Below are positions 60,301 to 63,247 of a stretch of DNA of 64,000 bases, one piece after another. A program made the position numbers and the translations under genes. The DNA lies in NCBI GenBank assembly GCA_963575645.1, contig OY754464.1, positions 4,154,001-4,218,000 of the forward strand. Direction: 5' to 3'. The DNA is from Xanthostigma xanthostigma. Lineage: Eukaryota > Arthropoda > Insecta > Raphidioptera > Raphidiidae. The notes below the pieces were generated by a model. That model had not been told where the DNA came from, did no database searches, and saw nothing but the letters and a program-made list of their open reading frames with translations. How positions within the stretch are numbered: position 1 is the stretch's first letter; every line of letters starts with the position of its first letter.

Positions 60301-63247
60301 GCCTTGTAGTTTAGTAAGTTGATTTATTCTCAGACACATGCGTCTGGCGGCCGACCTGAACAACATGTCGTGGCGTGTAAGGATTGAAGAGGTTCTTCTC
60401 GAAGTTGGGAAACCATTCGGCTCCAAACTCGGTTTGCAGAAGATCAACGACAACTATAACGGCATTCACAGCGGTCGGGCGTCTATAGCGTCATGCAGCT
60501 CGCTTCCTCCAGCTCAAGTTTATACAACCGTTGGCATATACAAAGGAAGTCGCGTCGCCATTAAAAAGGTCACCAAAAAGAAGGTCGACATCAATCATAA
60601 ATTGTTATGGGAAATCAAACAAGTATGTTTTTCACATTAACCATCCGTTCCTTTGACTATTTGCTATAAAAATGGACCAGCAACGCTAACTTCACGCCTT
60701 GCTTTCTCATTTATAATATTAAGGCCGCTGCACACGAGGTTAGAAACACTGCTTGGTATTCTGCTGACCGGCAGGCTGGGTACGAAGCTGGAAATGACAT
60801 CACTGCGGGCTCGCCTGCTAGCTCACAAGATAGGTTTTAAAATTAGAACATGGGCTATTTTCCTTGCTAGGCCCGCTGCTAGGTATGAGCAAGAACCAAT
60901 CAGGAAGCAGTATCTTGTCACGTGGGCGACTTGAAAAACGCCCACAAACAAACACTATGCCATAGTGTGCGTTCTGTTCAGAGACAATAAACATGCACTT
61001 ATTGTTGCCGTTCTATTACTGCCCGCGCACCGAATCAACCTGCAGAGCAAGCTTGTAAAGACGTCTCGTGTGAAGCGAGCATATAATAGCGATTAAGAAA
61101 ACCAGCGCTAGAAAACTAGTAGTGAAATCTAGCAAGGAACTTAGCGGCAAATCCAGCCTCGTGTGCAGCGGACTTAACAATGGATTTCCATTGAAAAGAT
61201 GCAAAATACATATTTCTGAAGAAGATCCAAATCCGGACCGAAACGTCAATGTATTAATTTTTATATTTTTTGTTAATATATTTGTCTGAAAAATTGGTCG
61301 ATAATTTTATTTATTGAAAACTTAAATTAATTTAATCGTTTTTCAGGTACGCGATGTAACCCATGAAAACACCGTTCGATTTATCGGTGCTTGCATCGAT
61401 TGTCCAACAGTCTTGATACTGACCGAATATTGCCCGAAAGGAAGTTTGAAAGACGTTCTTGAGAACGAAGCTCTGCAACTTGACTGGAACTTTAGAATGT
61501 CCTTGATTCATGATGTCGTCAAGGTAAAGTTTCGAAAAAAGACGCGGTCCTTTATTTCGAATTAATGAAACTTCGAATTATCGAATTTTTGGCCTGAAAA
61601 GAGTATTGACCCCTGCACTAGTGTATATTAATCCAGCGATGAATAATTCATTTCTGAGGATCCTAACCTCATATTTTTCGGGAGTGTAGACGGAATGAAA
61701 GTGTAATATGCTTAGAGAATACAATCCCGAGAATGTTTTTCAATCCCGGGATTACGGGATTTTTGATGCGTAATCCCGGGATTAGACTATGTGGTTTCTA
61801 ATTGGGCTCAAATGAAAAAAACTTGAATAATTTCTTAAAAAATGTTTTTAAAATCGTTGCACAACACAAATCACAATATAGTAAGAAAAGAAAATAGACA
61901 AAACAAGAAAAAATTTACTTTTGCAAGAAATCAAAAAGACAACACAAAAAAACTATTTAGAATTTAGAAAATACAATCGCAGAAATATCAAAGCATCCAA
62001 TGTTTGACTTCCAAGCCTGCTTCGTAGTTTATTGTCAACATAAGCTGAAAACGCTCGATCAGGTTCTGCGCTCATTGGAGGAATAGACAATAGATACTTA
62101 TATGCCGTTTCTAAGTGATATCCACGAACTCCTCCATTTTCGAACAGGCTTATTTCACGTCTAATACTATTTGCCAACCCTGATTCATTTTGTACTTGTA
62201 CTTCAGGATCTGGAGATCTCATATTCTTACATATCGTACCGCGTATTTAAGGATTGTTTTTTGTCGTTATGCGTAATAAATAATATTAATATAATCTAGG
62301 CAAGGTAATTGTCAAGGCGCAACGGATTACGGAATGCAAACTAGATCTGTTTTTGGCAATCCTGAAAATCCCGAGATTAGCCAAGTACGATCCCGGGATT
62401 TTCGGGACCAGAAAACGGCCGGGATCCCGAGATTCGGGATCCCAGGATTGTATTCTCTAAATATGCTGCTTCAGTAGATTTTTATTTTGTTGTACATTTT
62501 TCGCAGGGCATGGCGTATTTACACGCAAGTGAAGTGTCTGTTCATGGCAAGCTACGATCATGCAACTGTCTTATTGACGGCAGATTTGTTTTAAAAGTGT
62601 CTGATTTTGGACTTCCTACTCTAACGCTCCCAACTGATGTTGTCAAAGACCAGAACTACTATACTAGTAAGTTTTTTATCGATTCACAAAAATCAAAACG
62701 CTTTTATGTCTTTATAGTGGTCGTAAAATGACCTGTTTAACACTAGTGCTTAAAGTAAAACATTAAAATGCAATTCTACAGTCATTTCCATAAACGACCT
62801 GTCATTTGCCGTTAGAAGTTGAGCGATCTATAGTAGGACTAATTTTCATAAATATCCAGTTGGAACACCTGAAAATATCCAGAGCTTAAAATTTTGAGCA
62901 AAAAATGTAGTATCTATCATGAACGTAATGATATTTTGATTCGTGTGACTGTTAAAACTCGCTAATTTCTCGTTTTTAACATTCGTCACTTACTCGTCGA
63001 GTCGTCATAATAACGTCCGTTTTCGTTCTGGATACATGAACTACTATTATTAAACAAAATAATGATAATTGAGTAATTATTTTAATAGAATTGTTGTGGG
63101 TGGCTCCGGAACTTTTACCTCTAACAATTATTCCCGGCAATCCGGCGACTCAAAAAGGTGACGTGTACAGTTTTGGAATTATTCTGGAAGAAATCATTAT
63201 ACGCGGTGGACCGTTTGAAGCCGCAAGACAATTCCTCAGTCCGCAAG
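7754..63247 (+). CDS. Receptor guanylyl cyclase, natriuretic-peptide-receptor-like, 5' 14 exons (gene runs off the window)
   Basis: Single-pass membrane receptor expected to convert GTP to cGMP on ligand binding. Coding exons: 7754-8091, 12805-12970, 21644-21718, 53585-53750, 54923-55042, 55112-55221, 55530-55718, 58101-58236, 58840-59076, 59495-59579, 60334-60622, 61347-61523, 62507-62666, 63089-63247. All introns are GT-AG and phases agree, giving about 802 residues. Order: signal peptide (hydrophobic core about residues 24-36), ANF-receptor ectodomain (about 60-510), transmembrane helix (about 515-537), pseudokinase (about 590 onward). The ectodomain motif [11 protein letters not shown]...LNET..GG and the ITGDV...DRDADY segment parallel vertebrate NPR-A/B. 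In the kinase-homology domain VAIKK, SDFGL, APELL and GDVYSFG are present, but the HRD motif is HGK, so it should be catalytically dead. Cyclase catalytic exons must lie past 64000. Drosophila CG31183 is my inferred counterpart; I assign no symbol. Confidence 0.93.
8248..8710 (-). mobile_element. Helitron-like repeat (minus strand), copy 1
   Basis: The + strand begins A|CTAGTGTGACCT followed by GTGCGAATTATTCGCAC, a 7-bp-stem hairpin, which in reverse is a Helitron 3' end. Nearly the same as 63535-64000. Internal motifs CCGTCAGATGGCA and AGATGACAGATC(G/A)AAG recur. ORF 8326-8604 is inside this repeat and not host. Confidence 0.7.
8804..9275 (+). repeat. Composite dispersed repeat, short version
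   Basis: GGTACTAGTTTAGGTCAAAA through GAACACGATACAGGTCAAAC and on to TACTAGC.ATTACCCGCGTC and GTCGCCCAATTGGCTGGAAT. The same two-part order recurs at 20734-21370, which has extra internal sequence. A minus-strand Helitron 3' end (CTAG) sits at about 9146. Confidence 0.65.
9276..9594. other. Non-coding intron 1 sequence
   Basis: AT-rich; no exon or element ends recognised. Confidence 0.4.
9595..9911 (-). mobile_element. 317-bp MITE, copy 2
   Basis: Inverted relative to copy 1 and the same length. Located in cyclase intron 1. Flanks ATATAG/CTATAC extend the inverted repeat. Confidence 0.8.
9912..10340. other. Non-coding intron 1 sequence
   Basis: No exon or element ends recognised between the MITE and the TTAA element. 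Confidence 0.4.
10341..10797. mobile_element. TTAA-flanked MITE, copy 1
   Basis: TTAAGGCCGCTGCATACGAG at the left and CTCGTGTGTAGCGGCAT at the right form inverted ends; TTAA is kept only on the left. The family also occurs at 22891-23309, 37565-38530 and 60719-61177. piggyBac-like by target site; no transposase. Confidence 0.75.
10969..12003 (+). mobile_element. Helitron-like element interrupted by a hAT element
   Basis: Starts TCTATATATATAAAAGTCTC and continues with CTCCAAAACGGCTTGACCGA; the distal part has TTCATCTCGGTAAACTAA and CACCCGGGTG like the Helitron at 2563, but the CTAG end is lost. Split by 11286-11824. Confidence 0.5.
11286..11824. mobile_element. Non-autonomous hAT element, 539 bp
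   Basis: Ends CAGCGCTGCCAG ... CTGGCAACGCTG, flanked by a perfect 8-bp duplication TGACGCAT (11278-11285, 11825-11832). No transposase remains. Confidence 0.88.
12004..12804. other. Distal intron 1, nothing recognised
   Basis: AT-rich, ends in the polypyrimidine tract of exon 2. No exon seen. Confidence 0.4.
12805..12970 (+). CDS. Cyclase exon 2: ligand-binding domain
   Basis: 166 bp after a TTTTTTTGTTTCAG acceptor; completes the Ser codon and ends in phase 0 before GTAACT. Encodes [19 protein letters not shown] and then the [20 protein letters not shown] segment, matching the GP.C....PVA.LA.YW signature of NPR-type ectodomains. Confidence 0.92.
12971..13377. other. Proximal intron 2, nothing recognised
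   Basis: AT-rich sequence with no element ends seen. Confidence 0.4.
13378..13441. repeat. Inverted repeat, about 26-bp arms
   Basis: CAAAAATTAAAATAAATAAA...ATTATC, spacer about 12 bp, then its reverse complement. Part of the left arm (AAATAAAATTATCG.CCAATT) also occurs near 54028 and inverted near 61290. Confidence 0.7.
13442..14335. other. Non-coding intron 2 sequence
   Basis: AT-rich; no element or exon recognised. Confidence 0.4.
14340..14397. repeat. Hairpin, about 26-bp arms, 5-nt loop
   Basis: AAAATGTCTGATACCTCGAA...TATG, loop TCGAA, then CATATTCGAGGTGTCAGACA...TTTT. One mismatch in the stem. Confidence 0.75.
14400..15316. other. Non-coding intron 2 sequence
   Basis: Contains scattered GTCGTTATTTAGAGTG-type short repeats near 14830-14950. 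No exon seen. Confidence 0.35.
15317..15826 (+). mobile_element. Transposon debris: hAT-like start and Helitron 3' end
   Basis: CAGGGGTGGCGAAC at 15317 is a common hAT terminus but no matching right end was found. CACCCGGGTG...GGACCGCTAG|T ending at 15826 is a Helitron 3' end. How they relate is unclear. Confidence 0.4.
15827..17435. other. Intron 2 repeat debris
   Basis: A GGGGGCGCCA...TTCGAAAAAATCGTAGAT motif (15915-16190) recurs at 56170-56285. ACCGACTTCAAAAAAAGGAGG near 16559 marks a repeat common in lepidopteran genomes. No exon seen. Confidence 0.4.
17440..18065 (+). mobile_element. Helitron-like element
   Basis: Ends GCGAAGTCGCGGGTAGCGGCTAG|T at 18065 after an internal GGGCATGCAT...TGCATGC pair. 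The 5' limit is estimated. Confidence 0.5.
18190..18760 (-). mobile_element. Tc1/mariner-type relic, 571 bp
   Basis: TA|CAGT.TGTAAACACGTAAGG ... reverse complement|TA, with inverted ends of about 65 bp and a TA duplication. The minus strand near 18420-18480 reads [13 protein letters not shown], resembling a Tc1/mariner-superfamily transposase segment. Otherwise degenerate. Confidence 0.75.
19081..20008. mobile_element. Foldback element with about 220-bp inverted arms
   Basis: Left arm starts TTTTTTTACAGCGTGTAAAA; the right arm ends in its reverse complement. The arms include GAAACAGCCTTTCGAAGTTT and CCCCAGGACCGAC, and the inner ends share AATAGGTCATATGCAT. The central 450 bp shows no coding. 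Confidence 0.85.
20225..20455 (-). mobile_element. tRNA-derived SINE
   Basis: The minus strand begins with a tRNA-like head: GCGAGTTAGCGTTGTGGTGA, GAGCACTAGACTCGCATTCG and box B GGGTTCGAATCCCGGC. A non-tRNA body follows (GATGTGGCCAGGACTTTTTT...CCAATAAAGAACC reading leftward). Seen once in this window. Confidence 0.7.
20734..21370 (+). repeat. Composite dispersed repeat, long version
   Basis: Relative of 8804-9275 with about 150 bp more in the middle. Ends 270 bp before cyclase exon 3. ORFs at 20903 and 21246 are part of it. Confidence 0.65.
21644..21718 (+). CDS. Cyclase exon 3: 75-nt symmetric exon, possible cassette
   Basis: 25 codons between a TTTTGTTTCAG acceptor and a TCT|GTAAGT donor, phase 0 at both ends. 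Encodes [15 protein letters not shown]...RWRNDSS with an N-linked glycosylation sequon. Exon 2 joins exon 4 in frame without it, and it falls in a loop of the ectodomain, so it could be included or skipped. Codon sense and both splice sites look maintained. Confidence 0.75.
21719..22540. other. Proximal intron 3, nothing recognised
   Basis: CATACTAATATTATAAAG near 21762 resembles a Helitron 5' end; no matching 3' end was found. Otherwise AT-rich. Confidence 0.35.
22541..22687. repeat. 147-bp near-perfect palindromic element
   Basis: GTTACGGTTAATACAAGAAA...CCGATTTAACC, 20-nt centre with a doubled CGTCAAGGA, then the reverse complement ending TTCTTGTATTAACCGTAAC. Flanked by ATATAT/ATATA. Confidence 0.85.
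22891..23309. mobile_element. TTAA-flanked MITE, copy 2
   Basis: TTAAGATCGCTGCACACGAG ... CTCGTGCGTGCAGCGGCC. Lies about 360 bp upstream of zinc-finger gene A. Shares ATGAGCAAGAACCAATCAGG and CTTGTCACG.GG with the others. Confidence 0.75.
23674..25219 (+). CDS. ZAD-C2H2 zinc-finger protein A (first of five)
   Basis: Two exons, 23674-23823 and 23999-25219 (intron 175 bp, CAG|GTAAGT...CTCAG), 456 residues. Exon 1 supplies the first ZAD zinc ligands (C15, C18, CRLC), exon 2 the second pair (C62, C65, FICQLC). An acidic linker (about 90-230) has [10 protein letters not shown] and SUMO-type psi-K-x-E motifs (IKSE, VKCE, VKEE, IKSE). Eight C2H2 fingers fill about residues 230-455, joined mostly by TGEKP linkers. 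Expected role: nuclear DNA-binding regulator that dimerises through the ZAD. It has the most diverged ZAD start and upstream region of the five and lacks the long linker block of C-E, so it may be the oldest copy. ATG at 23683 is an alternative start. ATTAAA lies at 25342. Confidence 0.93.
25760..26160 (+). repeat. Tandem triplication of a 118-157-bp unit
   Basis: CCCGAAGTCTGATTAATTTG begins units at 25760, 25917 and 26035. The shared 118 bp appear letter-for-letter the same by eye; the first unit carries an extra TTATAGATCCTC...ATTTTCACCAATTT tail. Recent. Confidence 0.9.
26184..26395. repeat. Long palindrome, about 95-bp arms
   Basis: ATAGTTTAAAAAAAACTAAA...GCGTTGGGCGCT, a 23-nt centre, then its reverse complement. 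Very AT-rich arms with GC-rich inner ends. Lies about 440 bp upstream of gene B. Confidence 0.85.
26440..26838 (+). promoter_or_regulatory. Conserved upstream block of zinc-finger gene B
   Basis: Aligns by eye with 39345-39796 and 43641-44091 upstream of D and E: TTTATTTGA.A.AGT, GTACATCGG, GCTATGTATCT.AGATGTA, CGAGGAGT.TGCAATTCATT, AGTCCAAAATAG.GACGTA, GTGAGATAGTGTT.TAATTA just before the ATG. Likely promoter plus 5' UTR copied with the gene. No experimental support. Confidence 0.4.
26839..28414 (+). CDS. ZAD-C2H2 zinc-finger protein B
   Basis: Exons 26839-26988 and 27185-28414 (intron 196 bp), 459 residues. ZAD ligands C15/C18 and C62/C65. The linker carries IKSE, VKCE, LKSE and IKDE and the block [13 protein letters not shown] shared with C-E. 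Seven fingers from about residue 255; the first is followed by a long irregular linker ([14 protein letters not shown]), and finger 1 has Tyr in place of the core Phe. A GTAAGT at 26869 inside exon 1 resembles a splice donor. AATAAA at 28555 is a plausible poly(A) signal 140 bp past the stop. Same strand as the host cyclase gene. Confidence 0.93.
28555..28560 (+). terminator. AATAAA poly(A) signal candidate, gene B
   Basis: AATAAA 140 bp after the stop codon of B, followed by a T-rich stretch. The other copies have ATTAAA instead. Confidence 0.4.
28708..31381. mobile_element. Large foldback-type element between zinc-finger genes B and C
   Basis: TA|GTCCAAGAACGATCTTCGTG ... CACGAAGATCGTTCTTGGAC|TA. 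Terminal inverted arms of about 460 bp (28708-29170 against about 30960-31381). A direct, diverged copy of the left arm's inner part sits at 29640-30130. No transposase ORF is visible. Confidence 0.8.
30460..30541. repeat. 82-bp palindrome without spacer
   Basis: 41-bp arms meeting at 30500/30501 (TCTATAGAC|GTCTATAGA) with a single mismatch. Lies inside the foldback element. Confidence 0.9.
31382..31901 (+). other. Upstream region of zinc-finger gene C
   Basis: Two loose repeats of CTTGG....TTTTTTCACATTTA near 31500 and 31600. The segment CGTAAATACGAAATC.GTGGTGTAC matches the D and E upstream blocks weakly. Confidence 0.35.
31902..33668 (+). CDS. ZAD-C2H2 zinc-finger protein C
   Basis: Exons 31902-32051 and 32196-33668 (intron 144 bp), 540 residues, the longest copy. 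ZAD ligands C15/C18 and C62/C65. Its ZAD reads like copy A ([14 protein letters not shown]), whereas its linker ([27 protein letters not shown]) and fingers match D and E. Eight fingers from about residue 308. Fingers 3-4 and 5-6 are two versions of the same pair (F.ELxHL.VH followed by FTTSSHL.VH). A seven-residue extended linker ([11 protein letters not shown]) separates fingers 2 and 3. ATTAAA at 33794. Confidence 0.93.
33929..34590. mobile_element. Non-autonomous hAT element, 662 bp, with 8-bp target duplication
   Basis: CAGTGCTCCGCAACC ... GGTTGCGGAGCACTG, perfect 15-bp inverted ends, flanked by TTTTAAAT on both sides (33921-33928, 34591-34598). The 3' flank of gene D has the same flanking sequence without it (about 41757-41775). 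Confidence 0.92.
35784..36549. mobile_element. TIR element with AACTTCCCGCT ends (copy 2, inverted)
   Basis: Reverse complement of 3889-5138 with about two tandem units instead of five and an (AC)n run near 36356-36390. The adjoining Helitron fragment (about 35745-35783) is the same one that flanks copy 1, so the nested pair seems to have spread together. Confidence 0.6.
36550..37564. other. Non-coding sequence with a short direct repeat
   Basis: CTGAATTTTTATTATGTA...CATAATTTTATT occurs near 36625 and 37230, bracketing about 550 bp. Nothing coding. Confidence 0.35.
37565..38530. mobile_element. TTAA-type MITE, copy 3, diverged and interrupted
   Basis: GCTGG.TACAAAGCTGGAAAT, GAGCAAGAACCAATCTGGAA and, far right, GCGAGCACATAATAGCAATT and CAGCCTCGTATGCAGCG. 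About 550 bp of unrelated sequence (about 37900-38455) separates the halves. Confidence 0.6.
38771..38944. repeat. Inverted repeat, about 35-bp arms
   Basis: TTAAGGATCAATCTATGTCC...GTA.TGTAC at the left and its reverse complement GGGACATAGATTGATCCTTA at the right, with about 110 bp between. Confidence 0.7.
39345..39796 (+). promoter_or_regulatory. Conserved upstream block of zinc-finger gene D
   Basis: Nearly the same as the block upstream of E and recognisably related to that of B. It ends in AATTAACGTAATGAACG at the start codon. Probable promoter and 5' UTR by conservation only. Confidence 0.4.
39797..41513 (+). CDS. ZAD-C2H2 zinc-finger protein D
   Basis: Exons 39797-39946 and 40080-41513 (intron 133 bp), 527 residues. 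ZAD ligands C15/C18 and C62/C65; second half reads [16 protein letters not shown] as in E but not in A-C. Linker has [16 protein letters not shown]. Eight fingers, same order as C, including the doubled finger pair. Contact-position changes from C include finger 2 (ESYN for ESYD) and finger 8 (SYLYH for SHLHN). About 450 bp upstream is nearly the same as upstream of E. ATTAAA at 41637. Confidence 0.93.
41805..41948. mobile_element. 144-bp palindromic MITE
   Basis: TATGTCAC.GGGATATTG.CA ... matching reverse complement. Contains a perfect 40-bp palindrome at 41830-41869 (TTTCACT|AGTGAAA centre) and a second imperfect one at 41883-41923. Confidence 0.88.
41954..42890. mobile_element. 937-bp TIR element next to the MITE
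   Basis: GTTACCGT.AAA.CCCGTTTTT then AGTTAGAA.GC.TATTTACT and AGTTAAAACTAGTTTTCACT, with the same in reverse at the right end: inverted arms over 100 bp. ACTAGTTTTAAC-type motifs recur inside. No transposase. Confidence 0.82.
43108..43640. mobile_element. 533-bp element, same ends as 34814-39325
   Basis: TGACGTGATAACGTCTTATA AATTGATGAAACACC ... GACGTTATCACGTAAAACTA TCG ... CAGACAACCAA, flanked by T-runs. Sits directly upstream of the E promoter block. Confidence 0.7.
43641..44091 (+). promoter_or_regulatory. Conserved upstream block of zinc-finger gene E
   Basis: Counterpart of 39345-39796. A 533-bp element (43108-43640) sits immediately before it, so E may differ from D in distal regulation. 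Confidence 0.4.
44092..45734 (+). CDS. ZAD-C2H2 zinc-finger protein E (last of five)
   Basis: Exons 44092-44241 and 44373-45734 (intron 131 bp), 503 residues. ZAD ligands C15/C18 and C62/C65. Linker has [16 protein letters not shown]. Seven fingers from about residue 300: it has one copy of the finger pair that is doubled in C and D, but two versions of the AGTL finger ([10 protein letters not shown] and [10 protein letters not shown]). A seven-residue extended linker follows finger 2 ([11 protein letters not shown]). The 3' flank differs from A, C and D soon after the stop, so the duplicated unit ends here. Confidence 0.93.
45735..46415. other. Downstream of gene E, with a GC-rich patch
   Basis: 45895-46090 is much richer in GC than its surroundings (GCCGCCATATTGGCC, GCGGCCGCC). 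Short ORFs overlap it on both strands but none has a domain I recognise. May be a transposon fragment or regulatory island. Confidence 0.35.
46430..46946 (+). mobile_element. Helitron-like fragment
   Basis: CTACTGAACCGATTTGAAAA, CCTATAGGCTATAATATATT and the end TCTTGCGGCTAG|T at 46946 fit a decayed Helitron. The start is approximate. Confidence 0.45.
47300..47477. mobile_element. 178-bp short version of the same family
   Basis: Keeps both ends (TGACGTGATAACGTC and CAGACAACCAA) and little else. Its right half (GAATACGTTATCACG) matches the left end of 34814-39325 better than 43108-43640. Confidence 0.7.
47519..47727. repeat. Long inverted repeat, about 87-bp arms
   Basis: CAGACAAGGAATTGAAATCC...GACGGCG, about 33 bp, then the reverse complement ending TTTCAATTCCTTGTCTG. 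A diverged third copy of the outer motif (TTGATTTCAATTTCTTGTCT) follows at 47771. Confidence 0.85.
48216..48273 (-). pseudogene. tRNA-like relic
   Basis: The minus strand has GGTGGCCGAG (box A-like) and AGGGTTCGATTCCCGCC (T arm) with a T-run after it, but the body is too short for a complete tRNA. Confidence 0.4.
48290..49600. other. Intron 3 sequence, nothing recognised
   Basis: AT-rich. The 100-codon ORF at 48807-49109 has no recognisable domain and I do not call it a gene. Confidence 0.4.
49601..50677. other. Intron 3 sequence with repeat debris
   Basis: GATGTGAAACGTCTATTGCC near 49625 starts what looks like a decayed repeat. At 50678-50681 CTAG followed by ATTTTACCCGCGACTTCGTC marks a minus-strand Helitron 3' end. 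No exon seen. Confidence 0.35.
51113..51620. mobile_element. 508-bp MITE with 16-bp perfect inverted ends
   Basis: TGAAGTAAAACTTCTT ... AAGAAGTTTTACTTCA. The right end with its flank (GAAGTTTTACTTCAGTCGTG) resembles GAAGTTTCACTTCGGTCGTG in the 3' flanks of zinc-finger genes A, C and D. An ORF on the minus strand overlaps it and looks accidental. Confidence 0.65.
51732..52426 (-). mobile_element. PIF/Harbinger element with partial transposase, 695 bp
   Basis: AGGTCAATTCACACATGCGG ... reverse complement, inverted ends of about 38 bp, flanked by TAA on both sides. The minus-strand ORF 52364-51975 (129 codons) includes [40 protein letters not shown] and [10 protein letters not shown], the N-terminal part of a Harbinger transposase; the DDE catalytic part is missing. 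Confidence 0.88.
52427..52855. other. Intron 3 sequence, nothing recognised
   Basis: Moderate GC; no exon or element ends identified. Confidence 0.4.
52856..53468 (+). mobile_element. Non-autonomous Helitron with tRNA-Lys-like segment (copy 2)
   Basis: Same family as 2563-3179; starts A|TCTATACTAATATATAAAG and ends GGGACCGCTAG|T. Lies in intron 3, 116 bp before exon 4. Its tRNA-like part is at about 53123-53195. Confidence 0.8.
53585..53750 (+). CDS. Cyclase exon 4: ligand-binding domain
   Basis: 166 bp after TTTTTTTTCAG; donor G|GTAAGG, phase 1. Encodes [20 protein letters not shown]...[14 protein letters not shown]. The YPTLTR and F.W...A.I.D elements are standard in receptor cyclase ectodomains. 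Confidence 0.93.
53751..54396. other. Intron 4, with a shared repeat fragment
   Basis: 54028-54135 (AAATAAAATTATCGACCAAT, CAATCCGGATTTGGACCTTC) recurs inverted at 61200-61312 in intron 11. The rest is AT-rich. Confidence 0.5.
54397..54469 (-). tRNA. tRNA-Met (CAT), antisense in cyclase intron 4
   Basis: On the minus strand this 73-nt stretch folds as an elongator tRNA-Met. The acceptor stem GCCTCGG pairs with CCGGGGC over 7 bp (one G-U) with discriminator A; D arm GCGCAGTAGGCAGCGC; anticodon loop CTCATAA; T arm GTGAGTTCGATCCTCAC. Relative to the usual animal sequence the anticodon stem carries an A-T in place of a C-G, with both sides changed. A T-run about 6 nt downstream fits a Pol III terminator. 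A SINE head is possible, but I see no second copy here. Confidence 0.82.
54923..55042 (+). CDS. Cyclase exon 5: ligand-binding domain
   Basis: 120 bp, phase 1 at both ends. Encodes [20 protein letters not shown]...[13 protein letters not shown]. The following intron is only 69 bp. Confidence 0.92.
55112..55221 (+). CDS. Cyclase exon 6: ligand-binding domain
   Basis: 110 bp, phase 1 to phase 0, donor CAG|GTAAGC. Encodes [20 protein letters not shown] then [17 protein letters not shown], parallel to the NPR segment (K.MLEA...G.T.G.Y.F...DIF). Confidence 0.93.
55530..55718 (+). CDS. Cyclase exon 7: ligand-binding domain
   Basis: 63 codons, phase 0 at both ends, donor GAG|GTAAGT. Encodes [20 protein letters not shown] then [19 protein letters not shown]. 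The acceptor is a tandem AAGCAG, so a variant with one extra Gln (from 55527) is possible. A 314-bp MITE follows 39 bp into the next intron. Confidence 0.92.
55758..56071 (-). mobile_element. 314-bp MITE, copy 3
   Basis: Same family and orientation as copy 2; inserted 39 bp downstream of exon 7 in intron 7. Confidence 0.8.
56072..57804. other. Intron 7, mostly unrecognised
   Basis: 56150-56285 shares GGGGGCGCCA...TCGAAAAAATCGTAGAT with 15915-16190. The rest is AT-rich without coding signals. Confidence 0.4.
57805..58055 (-). repeat. Dispersed repeat, inverted relative of 2052-2285
   Basis: Reverse complement matches 2052-2285 over most of its length. It ends 45 bp before exon 8. Confidence 0.65.
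58101..58236 (+). CDS. Cyclase exon 8: ligand-binding domain
   Basis: 136 bp ending G|GTGAGA, phase 1. Encodes [36 protein letters not shown] and NRSFCG, the part most similar to NPR-A/B. Two sequons (NET, NRS). Confidence 0.94.
58840..59076 (+). CDS. Cyclase exon 9: membrane-proximal ectodomain
   Basis: 237 bp, phase 1 at both ends. Encodes [42 protein letters not shown] and a Cys-rich end ([12 protein letters not shown]) before the membrane span. Confidence 0.93.
59388..59440 (-). repeat. Repeat shared with zinc-finger 3' flanks
   Basis: Reverse complement of CTATTCGTTGGGTGCGTGAC, GGCAGCACCACCTACCGCCC matches 25388-25436, 33843-33890 and 41688-41735 downstream of genes A, C and D. In intron 9. 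Confidence 0.7.
59495..59579 (+). CDS. Cyclase exon 10: transmembrane helix
   Basis: 85 bp after ATCAAAG, donor AA|GTAAGT, phase 2. Encodes [20 protein letters not shown] then TTLACVTYK, one hydrophobic span of about 22 residues followed by a basic residue. Confidence 0.9.
59831..60240 (+). repeat. 122-bp tandem repeat, about 3.3 units
   Basis: CCGCCATATTGGAT recurs at 122-bp spacing (59839, 59961, 60083, 60205). Units include CACATAGCTTATCGTATTC and CATGTCAAGA. Two units carry a perfect TGACGTCA (59984, 60106). Ends about 95 bp before exon 11. Confidence 0.9.
60334..60622 (+). CDS. Cyclase exon 11: juxtamembrane region and pseudokinase N-lobe
   Basis: 289 bp after TTATTCTCAG, ends CAA|GTATGT in phase 0. 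Carries [13 protein letters not shown] (typical W.I...E juxtamembrane region), a Ser-rich stretch, then [20 protein letters not shown] with the kinase-like VAIKK lysine. Confidence 0.93.
60719..61177. mobile_element. TTAA-flanked MITE, copy 4, intact target sites
   Basis: TTAA|GGCCGCTGCACACGAGG ... CCTCGTGTGCAGCGGAC|TTAA. Perfect TTAA duplication and about 16-bp inverted ends. In cyclase intron 11. Confidence 0.85.
61200..61312 (-). repeat. Dispersed repeat, inverted copy of 54028-54135
   Basis: AAGATCCAAATCCGGACCGA, AACGTCAATGTATTAATT and AAAATTGGTCGATAATTTTA match intron 4 in reverse. Ends 34 bp before exon 12. Confidence 0.65.
61347..61523 (+). CDS. Cyclase exon 12: pseudokinase
   Basis: 59 codons, phase 0 at both ends. 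Encodes [38 protein letters not shown] and [17 protein letters not shown]...F.GAC and EYC.KGSL.D.L are receptor-cyclase signatures. Confidence 0.95.
61713..62459 (-). mobile_element. hAT element relic with transposase C-terminus, 747 bp
   Basis: TAGAGAATACAATCC ... GGATTGTATTCTCTA, flanked by a perfect 8-bp duplication AATATGCT (61705-61712, 62460-62467). The minus-strand ORF 62222-61953 encodes [20 protein letters not shown] and [17 protein letters not shown], the hAT dimerisation region. The catalytic core is missing. In intron 12, ending 47 bp before exon 13. Internal ATCCCGGGAT motifs are subterminal repeats. Confidence 0.92.
62507..62666 (+). CDS. Cyclase exon 13: pseudokinase catalytic-loop equivalent
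   Basis: 160 bp, ends ACTA|GTAAGT in phase 1. Encodes [20 protein letters not shown] then [25 protein letters not shown] replaces HRDLK..N, so the catalytic Asp is absent as in all receptor cyclases; DFG is kept. Confidence 0.95.
62667..63088. other. Intron 13, nothing recognised
   Basis: Short AT-rich intron with no element ends seen. Confidence 0.5.
63089..63247 (+). CDS. Cyclase exon 14: pseudokinase C-lobe (last exon in window)
   Basis: 159 bp after TTTTAATAG, donor CAAG|GTAAGA in phase 1. Encodes [31 protein letters not shown] and [11 protein letters not shown], matching W.APELL and [16 protein letters not shown]. The remaining C-lobe, dimerisation helix and cyclase domain are outside the window. 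Confidence 0.95.

Noticed and set aside
7754-63247. Calling the receptor Gyc76C or Gyc32E
   Set aside because: The ectodomain segment around [11 protein letters not shown] and the pseudokinase end ([17 protein letters not shown]) read closer to vertebrate NPR-A/B than to the Gyc76C sequence I can recall. Without a search I leave the symbol blank.
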